DNA of 64,000 nucleotides from Haloferula helveola (lineage in GTDB: Bacteria > Verrucomicrobiota > Verrucomicrobiia > Verrucomicrobiales > Akkermansiaceae), in assembly GCF_037076345.1 (NCBI RefSeq), contig NZ_AP024702.1, positions 4,402,001-4,466,000 of the forward strand, written 5' to 3'. Of this stretch, positions 36,113 to 46,095 are shown piece by piece. The notes beneath the pieces were generated by a model, which saw nothing but the letters and a program-made list of their open reading frames with translations, did not search any database and was not told the DNA's origin. The translations under genes and the position numbers were made by a program. How positions within the stretch are numbered: position 1 is the stretch's first letter; each line of letters starts with the position of its first letter.

Positions 36113-36814
36113 TCAGTCGTCGTTCTTTTTTCCGTCATCCGACTCCTCGACCGCGTCCTTGACGGCGTCGGGGAGCTCCTTGCGGCTCTCCAGGACCTTG
36201 TCGACCAAGCCGTAGGCCACGGCCTCCTCACCGGTCATGTAGTTGTCGCGGTCGGAGTCGCGCTCGACCTCCTCGACCGTGCGGCCGGAGTGGTGGGCGA
36301 GGATCCCGTTGAGGCGCTTCTTGAGGTTGAACATGAAGCCGATGGTCCGCTCGACGTCCGAGGCCGTACCTTGGGCACCACCGGAGACCTGGTGGATCAT
36401 CACGTGCGAGTTCGGCAGGCAGAAGCGCTTGCCCTTGGTTCCGGCGGTCAGAAGCACGGAGCCCATCGAGGCGGCGATCCCGATGCAGTAGGTATTCACG
36501 TCGCAGGTGACGAACTGCATCGTGTCATACATCGCAAGTCCGGCCGTTACCGAACCACCCGGCGAGTTGATGTAGATGTGGATGTCCTTCTTCGGATCCT
36601 GCATCTGCAGGAAAAGCAGCTGGGCGATCACCGAGTTGGCGACGAAGTCGTCGATCGGCGTGCCGATGAAGATGATCCGGTCCTTGAGCAGGCGCGAGTA
36701 GATGTCGAACGACCGCTCGCCGCGGCCGTCCTGCTCGATGACGACAGGAACGTAGTAGTTGTTCTTCGGGCCGGCTGCCTGGGGCAGGGAAGCGGGGAAA
36801 TCACTCATGGTCAT
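36113..36814 (-). CDS. clpP: ATP-dependent Clp protease proteolytic subunit ClpP
   Basis: A 233-aa protein. ATG 36814 overlaps the trigger-factor stop (ATGA), favouring it over ATG 36808. The catalytic triad is visible: S116 in GIAASMGS, H141 in [11 protein letters not shown]190 in DRDNYMT. The N-terminal part includes the [10 protein letters not shown] loop that contacts partner ATPases. The C-terminal 35 residues are acidic and rather long. ClpP forms the tetradecameric chamber used by ClpX, and by ClpC if present, as it is at 55.9 kb. Confidence 0.97.
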   Translation of the reverse strand: MTMSDFPASLPQAAGPKNNYYVPVVIEQDGRGERSFDIYSRLLKDRIIFIGTPIDDFVANSVIAQLLFLQMQDPKKDIHIYINSPGGSVTAGLAMYDTMQFVTCDVNTYCIGIAASMGSVLLTAGTKGKRFCLPNSHVMIHQVSGGAQGTASDVERTIGFMFNLKKRLNGILAHHSGRTVEEVERDSDRDNYMTGEEAVAYGLVDKVLESRKELPDAVKDAVEESDDGKKNDD

Positions 36815-38145
36815 TCGGAAGTCTCCTCCGGCGCGGCGGAGGTTTCCTCGACGGTGGCGTGCTCCAGCACGAAGTCAATCGCCTTGCCCACCAGCATCGA
36901 GTTGCGGATGCCGGGGATGCGTCCCTCGCGCTGCAACTGCTTGATGAACTTCTTCGGGTTCTCCTGCCGCGACTGGGCGATCTGGGCGATGTGGCCGACG
37001 AGCTCCTGGTCGGTGACGCTGATGTTCTCGACCCGGGCGATCTCCTGGAGAATGAAGTTGGTCTTCAGGTTGGTGCGTGCCTGCATGCCGGCGGTCGCGA
37101 AGATCTCCTCCTGCTGGGCGGAGATGTCATCCTCGCTCATGCCCGACTGGACGCCGCGTTTGACGAGCGAGTCGGCCTGGCTCTGCGTTTCGTGACGGAG
37201 CAGTTCCTCGGGGAGTTCGAAGTCCACGAGGCCGTTGAAGTACTCGACGATCTGATTGACCTTCGAGTCATCGATCTTGCGCTTCTTTTCCGCCTCGAGT
37301 TGTTTGCCGAGAAGTTCGCGGAGTTCCGCCACGGTCTTGCCGCCGCCGATTTTCTCGACGAAGGCGTCGTCGACTTCCGGCAGTTCGACCTGCTTCAGTT
37401 CCTTCAGGGTGAGTTCCACCACCACATCCTTGCCACGCAGATCGGCAACGGGGAAATCGTCGGGAATGGTGACCGTCGCGGACTTCTCGTCTCCGGGATT
37501 CAGTCCGACCAGTTGGGCCGCAAAGCCCGGAAGGAAAGATTGCTCGTCGATCTTCAGCCAGAAGCCTTCGCGGCCCGACAGATGGCCAACGGGCTTGCCG
37601 ACCGCTTCCTCAAGTGGAGTGCCGTCGAGGGTAGTGGTGTAGTCGATCACCGCGAGATCACCCATTTCGGCGCCGCGGCCTTCGATGTCCGAGTAGTCGG
37701 CGAAGCGCTCGCGGAGGGACTCGAGGTTCTGGTCGACCTCCTCATCGGTGATCTCGGCCGAGGGAGCCGCGACCGTGACGCCCTTGTAGTCGGGCAGGGA
37801 AAAGTCGGGAGCGAGAGTCAGGAGCGACTCAAAGGTCACCGAGCCGTCGGAAGTCTCGCTGAATGACGACGGCTGGCCGAAGTTGAGCACCTTGAGTTGC
37901 TCCTTTTCGAGAGCCTCGTCGAAGGCCTTGCGGGCGAGGCGTTCCTCAAGTTCGCCAGAGATCTCCTGACCGAAACGCTTCTCAATGACCTTCCGGGGGG
38001 CCTTGCCGGGGCGGAAACCCTGGATCCGGGCCTGCGAGGCGTAGGCGGCGACGATCCGGTCGCGCTCGGATTTGACCGCGTCGGAGGGCACTTCCACTCG
38101 AAGCGTTGCGGTGCAGTTCGGCTGCTTTTCGACAGTGATGTTCAT
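36811..38145 (-). CDS. tig: Trigger factor, ribosome-associated chaperone and prolyl isomerase
   Basis: A 444-aa protein. The N-terminal ribosome-binding part includes the signature [18 protein letters not shown] PPIase FKBP-like domain spans about 155-240 ([20 protein letters not shown]). The C-terminal helical arms follow ([18 protein letters not shown]). It binds nascent chains at the tunnel exit. The tig-clpP-clpX order is the conserved arrangement, and the clpP start overlaps its stop. Confidence 0.96.
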   Translation of the reverse strand: MNITVEKQPNCTATLRVEVPSDAVKSERDRIVAAYASQARIQGFRPGKAPRKVIEKRFGQEISGELEERLARKAFDEALEKEQLKVLNFGQPSSFSETSDGSVTFESLLTLAPDFSLPDYKGVTVAAPSAEITDEEVDQNLESLRERFADYSDIEGRGAEMGDLAVIDYTTTLDGTPLEEAVGKPVGHLSGREGFWLKIDEQSFLPGFAAQLVGLNPGDEKSATVTIPDDFPVADLRGKDVVVELTLKELKQVELPEVDDAFVEKIGGGKTVAELRELLGKQLEAEKKRKIDDSKVNQIVEYFNGLVDFELPEELLRHETQSQADSLVKRGVQSGMSEDDISAQQEEIFATAGMQARTNLKTNFILQEIARVENISVTDQELVGHIAQIAQSRQENPKKFIKQLQREGRIPGIRNSMLVGKAIDFVLEHATVEETSAAPEETSE

Positions 38146-38215
38146 GGGATGGAAAGGCGGGTCGGAGCGGGTTTTCCGGGTTGCGGGGAAGGGGTCCCCC
38201 GCGGCCGGGGGCGGG

Positions 38216-38245
38216 AACCTAAGGAGTCCGGGAGCGGCTTGTCAA
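38216..38245 (-). promoter_or_regulatory. Candidate sigma70 promoter of tig-clpP
   Basis: On the minus strand a perfect TTGACA (38245-38240), 18-nt spacer, TAGGTT (38221-38216), about 70 nt before the tig ATG. The -10 is weak, but the -35 is exact and well placed in the tig/bamA divergent gap. Confidence 0.5.
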
Positions 38246-38303
38246 AGCGAAGGTGCGGGTTCCGCGGGGTCTGCGGGACGGCCCGATGGCGTCCACATGG
38301 TCC

Positions 38304-38333
38304 TTGACGCATCGGGGGCGGGGCGGGTTTGAT
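38304..38333 (+). promoter_or_regulatory. Candidate sigma70 promoter of bamA
   Basis: TTGACG (38304-38309), 18-nt spacer, TTTGAT (38328-38333), ending 20 nt before the bamA ATG. If used, the leader would be very short. It faces the tig promoter in the same gap. Confidence 0.35.
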
Positions 38334-38353
38334 CCACGCCATCGCTGCGACAC

Positions 38354-40738
38354 ATGGATTTTTCATCGTCCTCTGGTATTAAGGGCATGCTCGAGAGGGC
38401 GTGCAAAGTGGTTCTGGCAACAGCATTTGTCCTCGGCATCGCGACGGCTCCGGCCTCGGCCCAGGACTTTGAGGGCAAGAACGTGACGGCTGTCGATTTC
38501 CGCTATCAGGGAGACCGCGCGGCGGTGGATGAGGCGCGCCTCCGCAACTACATCCAGTTGCGGGCCGGATCGACCTACATGACCGATACCGTGGACAGCG
38601 ACATCAAGTCGCTCTACGAGTCCGGTTTTGTCGATGACGTCCGCGTGCTGGCCGAGCCGGTCGGCAATGGCGTGCGGGTCGTTTACGAAGTGGTTCCCCG
38701 CAGCGAGATTGTCGGCGTCGGTTTCGTCGGCAACTCCGTATTCTCCGACACCAAGCTGGCGAAGGCCTCGGAACTCAAGGCAGGTGGGGCGCTGAGTGAT
38801 CAGATGATCCTCGATGCTCGCGACAACCTCGAGAACCACTACGAGGAAGCCGGTTACCCGGACGTGAGCATTTCTTACCGCGTCCAGCCGGCCGCGACCG
38901 GATCGGGCTCGGAGCTGATCTTCATCATCGATGAGGGACAGAAGAACGAGATCCGCGACATCCGGTTCGAAGGCAACAACACCTTCGATGACCGCACCCT
39001 CCGTCGCCAGATGAGCGTGAAGGAAAAGGGCCTGCTTTCCTTCTTCACCAAGGCCGGCCGCTTCGAGGTGGACCAGCTCGACGCCGACCTCGATGCGGTT
39101 CTCGATTACTACCGCTCGAAGGGCTACCTGCGTGCGAGCAGCCCGGGTGTCCGCCGCGAGCCGGTCGGAGACGGCCGGGTCGATCTTGTGATCCCGGTCA
39201 ACGAGGGTGAGAAGTACACGGTGAAGGGTGTCGGCTTCGGCAAGATGAGCGTTTTCAGCGAAGACGAACTCTATCCGGCGATGACCCTCCAGGGCGGCGA
39301 CGCCTACAACTCCAAGAAGATGCGGGCCGACATGACCACGATCCGCAGCTACTACGGATCGCGCGGCTACGCCGACGCCGAAGTGACGCCGGACATCCGT
39401 GATGCGGGACCGAACCAGGTGAACGTGATTTACCGGATCAGCGAGGGACGACGCTTCCGGGTCGGATCCGTGAACATCCAAGGCAACATCAAGACGCAGG
39501 ACCGGGTGATCCGCCGTGAGGTTCCGCTCAAGCCGGACGACTACTTCAACTCGGTGGAGCTCGACACGACCAAGTCACGTCTCGACGGTCTCCAGTATTT
39601 CTCCGACGTCCAGGTGAGTTCATCGCCGAGCGGCCGCGGGGGTGGCTATCGCGATGTCGACATCATGGTTGAGGAGCGCCGCACGGGATCGATCTCGGCG
39701 GGTATCGGCTTCAGCTCGATCGACAACATCGTGGGCTTCGTGAACCTCGAGCAATCCAACTTCGACATCATGAATCCGTGGTCCTTCACGGGCGGCGGTC
39801 AGCGGTTCGCGATGAACCTCCGCCTCGGTTCGGAGCGGACGGATTTCGGCATCTCGCTCACCGAGCCTTGGTTCCTCGGTCGCCAGCTCGCTCTTACCGG
39901 TGAGCTCTTCTACCGCGACTCCCAGTATTTCTCGGACTTCTACGAGCAGACGAATGCCGGTGCCGCGGTTTCGATCCGCAAGCCGCTCACCGAGCGCACC
40001 TACCTGCGCGCCGAGTACCGCATCGAGAATGTCGAAATCGACCTGGATCCCGGCGTTGCTGTCCTTTCGGCAGCTTCCGTCGGTCGAGGAGGTCCGCCGT
40101 CCCTGCTTCTTCCCGAAGCCGGTGACTACCTGCGCAGCGCCCTGAGCGCGAACTGGATTTACGATAGCCGTGACGCGCTGATCGAAACCCGCGAAGGCTC
40201 CAAGCTGGATGTCGGTGTCAGTGTTGCCGGCACCTTCCTTGGCGGCGACGTCGACACCTACGGCCTGACCATCCGCGGCCAACAGTATTGGAACCTGAAG
40301 TGGGACTCGATCCTGTCGCTGAACGGGGAACTGGCCTTCGTCGATGCGACCAGCGGCACGGTCCCGGTTTTCGACCGTCTGTATCTCGGTGGGGCTCGCA
40401 CGCTGCGCGGCTTCGAGTTCCGCGATGTCGGTCCTCGTGACCCGGTCACCGGCGAGGTGGTTGGCGGGCAATCGCTCGGATTCCTTTCCGTCGAATACAC
40501 CGTCCCGATCATCGACAACGTCCGCCTCGCTGCCTTCTACGATCTCGGTTTCGTGAACGGCTCGGCTTGGGATCCGGATCCGAGCGACCTATACCACGAC
40601 ATCGGTATCGGGGTGCGCCTGAAGCTGCCGGTCAGCCCGGTGCCGATCGCTTTGGACTACGCTTTCCCGATCGAGAGCCCGGATCCGATTGCCGACCAAG
40701 GAGGACGCTTCAACTTCTCGCTCAGTTACGAATACTGA
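38354..40738 (+). CDS. bamA: Outer-membrane assembly factor BamA (five POTRA domains plus barrel)
   Basis: A 794-aa protein with signal peptide ending ATAPASAQ. POTRA repeats cover about residues 40-390 (GNSVFSDTKLAKASELKAGG, FEGNNTFDDRTLRRQMSV, and VNIQGNIKTQDRVIRREVPL are typical strand-turn units). The C-terminal Omp85 barrel follows (SISAGIGFSSIDNIVGFVNLE, GSERTDFGISLTEPWF), ending with the aromatic terminal residues FNFSLSYEY. BamA inserts beta-barrel proteins into the outer membrane. Usual neighbours such as skp/ompH and lpxD are absent here. Confidence 0.96.
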   Translation: MDFSSSSGIKGMLERACKVVLATAFVLGIATAPASAQDFEGKNVTAVDFRYQGDRAAVDEARLRNYIQLRAGSTYMTDTVDSDIKSLYESGFVDDVRVLAEPVGNGVRVVYEVVPRSEIVGVGFVGNSVFSDTKLAKASELKAGGALSDQMILDARDNLENHYEEAGYPDVSISYRVQPAATGSGSELIFIIDEGQKNEIRDIRFEGNNTFDDRTLRRQMSVKEKGLLSFFTKAGRFEVDQLDADLDAVLDYYRSKGYLRASSPGVRREPVGDGRVDLVIPVNEGEKYTVKGVGFGKMSVFSEDELYPAMTLQGGDAYNSKKMRADMTTIRSYYGSRGYADAEVTPDIRDAGPNQVNVIYRISEGRRFRVGSVNIQGNIKTQDRVIRREVPLKPDDYFNSVELDTTKSRLDGLQYFSDVQVSSSPSGRGGGYRDVDIMVEERRTGSISAGIGFSSIDNIVGFVNLEQSNFDIMNPWSFTGGGQRFAMNLRLGSERTDFGISLTEPWFLGRQLALTGELFYRDSQYFSDFYEQTNAGAAVSIRKPLTERTYLRAEYRIENVEIDLDPGVAVLSAASVGRGGPPSLLLPEAGDYLRSALSANWIYDSRDALIETREGSKLDVGVSVAGTFLGGDVDTYGLTIRGQQYWNLKWDSILSLNGELAFVDATSGTVPVFDRLYLGGARTLRGFEFRDVGPRDPVTGEVVGGQSLGFLSVEYTVPIIDNVRLAAFYDLGFVNGSAWDPDPSDLYHDIGIGVRLKLPVSPVPIALDYAFPIESPDPIADQGGRFNFSLSYEY

Positions 40739-40758
40739 TCCGGAGCGGTTTTTCGAAG

Positions 40759-40788
40759 AGGGGGTGCGGGTGAACGTGCCCCCTTTTT
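40759..40788 (+). terminator. Likely terminator of bamA
   Basis: GGGGG (40760-40764) pairs with CCCCC (40779-40783), extendable by wobble pairs, followed by TTTTT (40784-40788). It sits in the short convergent gap to the ygfZ-like gene, whose stop codon starts at the last base. Confidence 0.6.
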
Positions 40789-41612
40789 CATGCCCAGCCG
40801 ACGAACCGGGCGGTCAGGCCGCCCGGAACTCCGAAAGCGTCGCGGTCGAACCCGGCTTTCCGAATCCAGCCGAGTGCTGCGACGGTGCCGTCTGAAGACG
40901 GGTGCGGAGCGACGCTTGTGATGGTCCCGATTTCGGTTTCGTCGAGGCTCAGCGCGGTCTCCGCAGGGACGCTTGCATCCAACCGGAGGCGGGCCAGTCG
41001 CCGATTCAGTTTACCGGCCGACTTTACCCGCGAAAGGACCTCCTGACCGATGTAGCAGCCTTTGGCGTAAGAAATCGCGGTCCGGTCCAAACCTGCCTCC
41101 GGAGGAAGCATTCCCTCGCTCAGCTCTTTTCCCCAAGCCGGGATTCCCGCTTCGACCCGCAGGTTTTCCACCACATCAGAGTCGATTTCCTGAACCGCCG
41201 GAGCCTCTCCGCCGTGCCACCATTGGTCGAGGCCGTCGCCGAAAACTCCGCGGCTCGCTCGGCGGAATGCCGCTCCGTCGATGACCGAGTCCGCATGGAT
41301 CCGGGTCCAGCTGCCGGTCAAATCGCTGACTTCCACATCATCGGCGATGAGGTAGCGCTCAAGTCGGTCCCGAAGGCCGGCAACCTGGTCGGGCTGACAC
41401 GTGATCCACAGCTCTTCGGGGTTTGGGCCGGCGAGCACATGGACCATGAATTGGAGGCGGCCCTTGGCGTCGGTGACACATGATGGCCGTGATTCGTCTC
41501 CCAAATCGGCGGTCGACTGGGTGAGCTGTCCGTTAAGATACCGAACCGCATCCGGCCCCCGGAAAGACAGAATACCCGGGGTCTCAGCAGACAGGGCTCG
41601 GACCTCGCTCAT
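40788..41612 (-). CDS. ygfZ: YgfZ/GcvT-like folate-binding protein for Fe-S cluster maintenance
   Basis: A 274-aa protein; ATG 41612 overlaps the upstream gene stop (ATGA). The YgfZ signature KGCYIGQEVLSRVKSAGK contains the conserved Cys (C186). The N terminus (SFRGPDAVRYLNGQLTQSTADL) and the truncated GcvT-like layout fit the family, which acts with tetrahydrofolate in assembling or repairing certain Fe-S enzymes. GcvT itself would be longer and lacks the KGCYxGQE motif. Confidence 0.9.
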   Translation of the reverse strand: MSEVRALSAETPGILSFRGPDAVRYLNGQLTQSTADLGDESRPSCVTDAKGRLQFMVHVLAGPNPEELWITCQPDQVAGLRDRLERYLIADDVEVSDLTGSWTRIHADSVIDGAAFRRASRGVFGDGLDQWWHGGEAPAVQEIDSDVVENLRVEAGIPAWGKELSEGMLPPEAGLDRTAISYAKGCYIGQEVLSRVKSAGKLNRRLARLRLDASVPAETALSLDETEIGTITSVAPHPSSDGTVAALGWIRKAGFDRDAFGVPGGLTARFVGWA

Positions 41613-42439
41613 GGCTTCAGGTAAGGGGCCATCAAGGCGGAGTAGTCGAGATTCGACATTCCCGCCTCGCACAAGGCCGCCATTCGGGCGCTGACGGCAT
41701 CGATGGCCGGTGTTTCGAGTCCCTCGGCCAACATTCGGACGTAGCGACTGTCCTTGAGCATGTTGTCGAGCGAGAAGTGGGTGGTAAAATCTCCGGTGGC
41801 CATCGTCGGCAGCTTCATGCCGGAAAGCACCGAGCCGCAGGCATTCGAGTTCACGGCCTTGGCGAAGGTCTCAGGCTTGATGCCCTGAGCCATCGCCGTG
41901 GCCATCGCCTCGGAAAGCGCCTGGACCGTGCAGGCCGAAATCAGGTTGGTGACCAGCTTGATGATCGTGGCCTGCCCCACGGTCCCGCAGGGTATGACCT
42001 CCCGTCCGGTCTCAAGCAGCAGGGGGGTGGCTTCATCGATCAACGACATCTCACCGCCTGCGTAGTAGACGAGTTTGCCATCGGCAGCCGCGTCCCGACT
42101 GCCCGTGAACGGCGCGTCGAGGAACCTCCATCCGCGGATTTCGGATTGCGACTCGAGCCAGCGGGTCGTTTCGAGATCGACGGTCGAGTGGTTGAGAAGG
42201 AGCGCACCGGCAGGAAGAGAGTCCTGTATCGCCTCAATAACCTGCCGCACCGCTCCCGAGTCCTTCAGGTAAAGCGCGGCGACTTCGGCCCCCTCGGCGG
42301 CCCCCGCCGCCTGATCGACTTCGCCATCCAGCCCTTTGGGCGTCCGGTTCCACAGCCGGACTTCGTGATCCGGATTGGACTGGAGCCGGGAAGCGGTGCG
42401 TGACCCGATGATTCCGAGACCGAAAACTCCGATCCTCAC
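41609..42439 (-). CDS. NAD(P)-dependent beta-hydroxyacid dehydrogenase family protein
   Basis: A 276-aa protein from GTG 42439. The N-terminal Rossmann motif is GVFGLGIIGSRTASRL, with the 6PGDH_N/HIBADH layout: NHSTVDLETTR, then DAPFTGSRDAAADGKL (the substrate-binding DxPxSG-type loop), and a catalytic Lys in TIIKLVTNLI. The family oxidises or reduces beta-hydroxy acids such as 3-hydroxyisobutyrate, tartronate semialdehyde or succinic semialdehyde. It overlaps the gene before it (GTGA) and the ygfZ gene after it (ATGA). Exact substrate unknown. Confidence 0.88.
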   Translation of the reverse strand: MRIGVFGLGIIGSRTASRLQSNPDHEVRLWNRTPKGLDGEVDQAAGAAEGAEVAALYLKDSGAVRQVIEAIQDSLPAGALLLNHSTVDLETTRWLESQSEIRGWRFLDAPFTGSRDAAADGKLVYYAGGEMSLIDEATPLLLETGREVIPCGTVGQATIIKLVTNLISACTVQALSEAMATAMAQGIKPETFAKAVNSNACGSVLSGMKLPTMATGDFTTHFSLDNMLKDSRYVRMLAEGLETPAIDAVSARMAALCEAGMSNLDYSALMAPYLKP

Positions 42440-43278
42440 GGACCCACCTCCCGCTTCAGCGCCAGATCCACCAGGTGCCCGGCCTGCTTGTGAATTTCGG
42501 AAATCTGCTCCTTCTTCGGAGCTTTGCCGTCTTCAAGGAGCATCTCCGAGCGCATTCCGGAGAGCACGTTGCGCATCTCGACGTAGTTCGGTCGCTCGGC
42601 GATCTGGGGCTCCAGCGAACCCACGATTGACGAGTAGTAGTCGGCGATATCCTCACGCATGATCTCCCGCGCCCGCTCGTCGCTGAACTGCTTCTCGACG
42701 GCCCCGGAGGCCACATGCAGAGCCCGGATCCAGCCGCCGAGGGAAATCAGGTGGGCCAAATCGGCATCGCGGAGCGTCACGAGTTCCAACTCGACATCCT
42801 TCTGGGTCTCCGAGAGCTCCTTCTTGAGTTGATCGACCTCACCCTTCCTGGCCGAGTCCAAGAGGCTTGCGGCGTGGCGATTCACCCGGTCTCCGGCCCC
42901 GAGGGCCTTGGCGTAGCGGGTCAGTTCGGACGCCAGATCCTCGACCTTCTTGAGCTCGCCGACCTGAACCACCAGAAACCCGTCGGCGATCAGGAAACCC
43001 AATTCGACCGCCAAATCCGCCCGGTTGAGCGGCATTTTCTCAGGTTTCGTTCGCGGGTGGTCAGCCAACGGCAGGGGAGCCAACGATTCCAGCGAGTCGA
43101 AGATCCGGGAAATCGAGGGAGCCGTAAATTCGTTGATCGCCAGCTCTTCCCGCACATGGGGGTCATCGAGGAGATCCGCAGGAATTTCGGGTTTGCCGGG
43201 AGGAGTCTCGTCCTGAGCTGCCACGGGAAGGCTGGCGGCGAGGGCGAGCATGGTCAGGATGGAGAAGGTGTGGGACAC
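42436..43278 (-). CDS. Exported protein of unknown function, helical
   Basis: A 280-aa protein. The frame opens far upstream, but GTG 43278 gives a good signal peptide (MSHTFSILTMLALAASLPVAAQ). The mature part begins DETPPGKPEIPADLLDDPHVREELAINEFTAP and is then predominantly helical, with heptad-like charged stretches (QLKKELSETQKDVELELVTLRD) suggesting coiled coil. No catalytic motif is seen. Its stop overlaps the dehydrogenase start (GTGA). I do not recognise a family. Confidence 0.7.
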   Translation of the reverse strand: MSHTFSILTMLALAASLPVAAQDETPPGKPEIPADLLDDPHVREELAINEFTAPSISRIFDSLESLAPLPLADHPRTKPEKMPLNRADLAVELGFLIADGFLVVQVGELKKVEDLASELTRYAKALGAGDRVNRHAASLLDSARKGEVDQLKKELSETQKDVELELVTLRDADLAHLISLGGWIRALHVASGAVEKQFSDERAREIMREDIADYYSSIVGSLEPQIAERPNYVEMRNVLSGMRSEMLLEDGKAPKKEQISEIHKQAGHLVDLALKREVGP

Positions 43279-43513
43279 GCCCAGAATCTTGCAGCAAGGC
43301 GGCGCCAAAGCAACGCGAATGAGCGCTACAGCCGTGCTCAAGGCTTGACTGGTGGCCCGATTCCTGCTGGCCTCCGGCCCCGGGTTGGCGTTGCGCCCGG
43401 CCGCGAGATTCCATCCCAGCGACCGCGCCCGTCCCGCATTTCTTGCGCCGGATGCGTCATTAGGGAAGTCCAGCGGTCGCATCGACCAGCCATCCTCCAC
43501 CCGAAACCTCGAT

Positions 43514-45022
43514 ATGGAACTTTGGTCCTCACCGCTCTGGTATGCATGCTATGTCCTCGTCCTTCTCGGGCTTTCGGGATACGGGATGCATCGGCTCGCA
43601 ATCGTCTACCTCTACCTGAAACACGCGAGGAAGCAGCCGCAGCCGACCAAGCGTTTCGAGGCGCCGCCGCTGGTGACCGTCCAGCTCCCCGTTTTCAATG
43701 AATTGCACGTCGTCGACCGTCTTCTCGATTCGGTTGCAAATCTCGACTACCCGCAGGACCAGCTGCAGATCCAGGTCCTCGACGATTCGACGGATGAGAC
43801 GACCGAAATCTGTCGGGCCGGCGTCGAGCGCCTCAAGGCCCGCGGATTCGATGCCGAACTGATCCACCGTACCGACCGCACCGGATTCAAGGCCGGCGCG
43901 CTCGAAAACGGCACCCGCTTCGCGAAAGGGGAGTATCTATTCATTCTCGACGCCGATTTCGTGCCGAATCCCGACGTCCTGCGGAAGACCATCGATTACT
44001 TCGCCGATGACCGCATCGGGATGATTCAGACTCGTTGGGGACACCTCAACCGGACCTTCAACCTGCTGACCCGCATCCAGGCGATGTTCCTCGACGGGCA
44101 CCTGGAACTGGAGCAAACGGCCCGCAATCGCAGCGGCCGCTTCTTCACCTTCAACGGGACCGCCGGAATCTGGCGCAAGTCGTGTATCGCCGATGCCGGC
44201 GGCTGGGAGCACGATACGCTGACCGAGGACATGGACCTGAGCTACCGCGCCCAACTCAAGGGCTGGCGGTTCATTTTCCTCAACCAAGTGGAAACCCCGG
44301 CCGAACTGCCGGTCGACATGGACGGCTTCAAGAGCCAGCAGCACCGCTGGACCAAGGGTTCGATCCAAGTCTGCAAGAAGGTCCTTCCTGCCATCTGGCG
44401 CAGCAAGGTGCCGTTTGTTGTGAAGATGGAGGCGACGGCCCACCTGACGTCGAACTTCGCCTACCTGATGTTGATCTGCCTGTGCTTCCTGATCTATCCG
44501 AACCAGCACGCGGCACCGGATTTCGGACCATTGACCTATTACATCGTCAATGTCCCGATCTTCTTCTTCGCGTCGGTTTCGGTCATCCTCTTCTACCTGA
44601 CGTCGCAAAAGGCGCTCCGCCCTGATAGCTGGTGGAAAGAGATTCCTTATCTGCCTCTGCTTCTCGCCCTCGGAATCGGGATGTCGATCAACAACGCCAA
44701 GGCGGTTCTCGAGGCCATCTTCAACCACCAGTCGGCCTTCGTGCGGACGCCGAAGTACGGCATCGACCAGAAGCGCAAGACCGATTGGAAGAAGAGCAGC
44801 TACAAGGCGATGAAGACGCTGACTCCGGTTGTCGAGTTGCTGTTCGGCTTCTTCTTCCTGTTTGTGGTGGTCGAGGCGGCCATCGACGGCCGCTGGTCCT
44901 CCGCGATTCTTCTGCTTCCCTTCCCGGTCGGATTCTTTTACACTTCCGTATCATCTTTGGCGCGTCTTCTGCCTTCGGGACGGCAAATGGACGTCCAGAC
45001 CGCCGAAGTGGACGAAAGCTGA
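43514..45022 (+). CDS. Processive family 2 glycosyltransferase, cellulose-synthase/CslA-like
   Basis: A 502-aa integral membrane protein from ATG 43514. An N-terminal helix is followed by the GT2 domain with DDS (D90-D91), DADF (D146, D148), the catalytic TED (237-239) and QQHRW (275-279). This is the D,D,D,QxxRW set of processive beta-glycan synthases; the length matches CslA-type mannan or glucan synthases. Four or five helices close the protein ([28 protein letters not shown]). The sugar is unknown. The L,D-transpeptidase gene starts 8 nt after its stop. Confidence 0.88.
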   Translation: MELWSSPLWYACYVLVLLGLSGYGMHRLAIVYLYLKHARKQPQPTKRFEAPPLVTVQLPVFNELHVVDRLLDSVANLDYPQDQLQIQVLDDSTDETTEICRAGVERLKARGFDAELIHRTDRTGFKAGALENGTRFAKGEYLFILDADFVPNPDVLRKTIDYFADDRIGMIQTRWGHLNRTFNLLTRIQAMFLDGHLELEQTARNRSGRFFTFNGTAGIWRKSCIADAGGWEHDTLTEDMDLSYRAQLKGWRFIFLNQVETPAELPVDMDGFKSQQHRWTKGSIQVCKKVLPAIWRSKVPFVVKMEATAHLTSNFAYLMLICLCFLIYPNQHAAPDFGPLTYYIVNVPIFFFASVSVILFYLTSQKALRPDSWWKEIPYLPLLLALGIGMSINNAKAVLEAIFNHQSAFVRTPKYGIDQKRKTDWKKSSYKAMKTLTPVVELLFGFFFLFVVVEAAIDGRWSSAILLLPFPVGFFYTSVSSLARLLPSGRQMDVQTAEVDES

Positions 45023-45030
45023 TTTCACCC

Positions 45031-45660
45031 ATGAAGCTCGCGATTCTTCGCCACCTCATCTCATCCCTCGTTCTTCTGGCGGCCGCTGTCGGCCTGAGCA
45101 GCTGCGGCGCCGGCAAGGATACCCGCAACAAGATGCTCGTCAGCGTTCGCGATCAGCAAATGCTGCTGGTTCGGGATGGCAAGCCGCTCAAGAGTTACAC
45201 GGTCTCGACCTCGAAATTCGGTCTCGGTTCGCAGAGTGGCAGCAACCGCACGCCTCTGGGCCGGATGGAAGTGGCCCGAAAGGTGGGGGACGGAGCTCCT
45301 AAAGGCATGGTTTTCAAGAGCCGTCGGGCGACCGGAGAGGTCCTGAAACCGAATGCGCCGGGCCGCGATCCGATCGTCAGCCGAATCCTCTGGCTGACCG
45401 GCAAGGAATCCCACAACCGCAATACCTTCGGCCGCTGCATTTACATCCACGGCACCCCCGAGGAGTGGCGCCTGGGCCGCCCGGCCTCCTACGGCTGCAT
45501 CCGGATGGGAATGCGCGACGTGATCGACCTCTACAATCGGGTCGGCGAGGGCGCCGAGGTCCGGGTGATCCGGGGTTCGTTGCTGACGACTCGGGAAGGC
45601 CGGGAATACGCCCAGAAGCATCAGGACGCCCGATTTCTCGGGATGGCCCAGAATCAGTGA
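45031..45660 (+). CDS. L,D-transpeptidase (YkuD-domain) lipoprotein
   Basis: A 209-aa protein from ATG 45031 with lipobox LAAAVGLSSC. The YkuD catalytic motif is HGTPEEWRLGRPASYGCIRM, with H140 and nucleophile C156 in the S-x-G-C core. The family cross-links peptidoglycan stem peptides or attaches proteins to the wall. It follows the glycan synthase gene by 8 nt, suggesting linked envelope biogenesis. Catalytic residues are all present. Confidence 0.9.
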   Translation: MKLAILRHLISSLVLLAAAVGLSSCGAGKDTRNKMLVSVRDQQMLLVRDGKPLKSYTVSTSKFGLGSQSGSNRTPLGRMEVARKVGDGAPKGMVFKSRRATGEVLKPNAPGRDPIVSRILWLTGKESHNRNTFGRCIYIHGTPEEWRLGRPASYGCIRMGMRDVIDLYNRVGEGAEVRVIRGSLLTTREGREYAQKHQDARFLGMAQNQ

Positions 45661-45679
45661 TTCCGGGCGTCAGACAAGC

Positions 45680-45707
45680 TTGACAACCCGGCCGGAATTC
45701 CTAAATT
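45680..45707 (+). promoter_or_regulatory. Promoter of rpsT
   Basis: Perfect TTGACA (45680-45685), 16-nt spacer, TAAATT (45702-45707), 50 nt before the rpsT ATG. The best sigma70-type match noticed in the window. Confidence 0.65.
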
Positions 45708-45756
45708 CCCGCCCCCGCGCCGGAAACGGTGCTCACGACCGATCTCTCTATTCCTC

Positions 45757-46020
45757 ATGGCCAACCACAAGTCAGCCCTCAAGCGCGTTCGTCAGACCAA
45801 GGTCCGCACCGAGCGCAACCGCCAGCGTAAGACCACCATCAAGACTCTTCGCAAGGAGACGCTTGCCGCCGTTGAGGCTGGTGACAAGAAGGCTGCGACC
45901 GAGTCGCTTTCCAAGTTCTCCTCGGCAGTCGACAAGGCCGCCAAGAAGGGCCTGATCCACAAGAACAAGGCCGCCAATCTCAAGAGCCGCACTGCCAAGG
46001 CGATCGCCGCTGTGGGTTAA
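45757..46020 (+). CDS. rpsT: 30S ribosomal protein S20
   Basis: An 87-aa, strongly basic protein. MANHKSALKRVRQTKVRTER at the N terminus and GLIHKNKAANLKSRTAKAI at the C terminus are the S20 signatures. S20 binds 16S rRNA early in 30S assembly. It has its own promoter and a strong terminator, so it is a single-gene unit. Confidence 0.98.
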   Translation: MANHKSALKRVRQTKVRTERNRQRKTTIKTLRKETLAAVEAGDKKAATESLSKFSSAVDKAAKKGLIHKNKAANLKSRTAKAIAAVG

Positions 46021-46051
46021 GCCATCTCGGGCTTTCCGAATCCCATTTTCC

Positions 46052-46086
46052 GAAGCGGCCCCGGTTTCCGGTGCCGCTTCTTTTTT
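46052..46086 (+). terminator. Intrinsic terminator of rpsT
   Basis: GAAGCGGCCCCGG (46052-46064) pairs with CCGGTGCCGCTTC (46068-46080) with one mismatch and a TTT loop, followed by TTTTTT. Confidence 0.9.
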
Positions 46087-46095
46087 GTTCACGCC

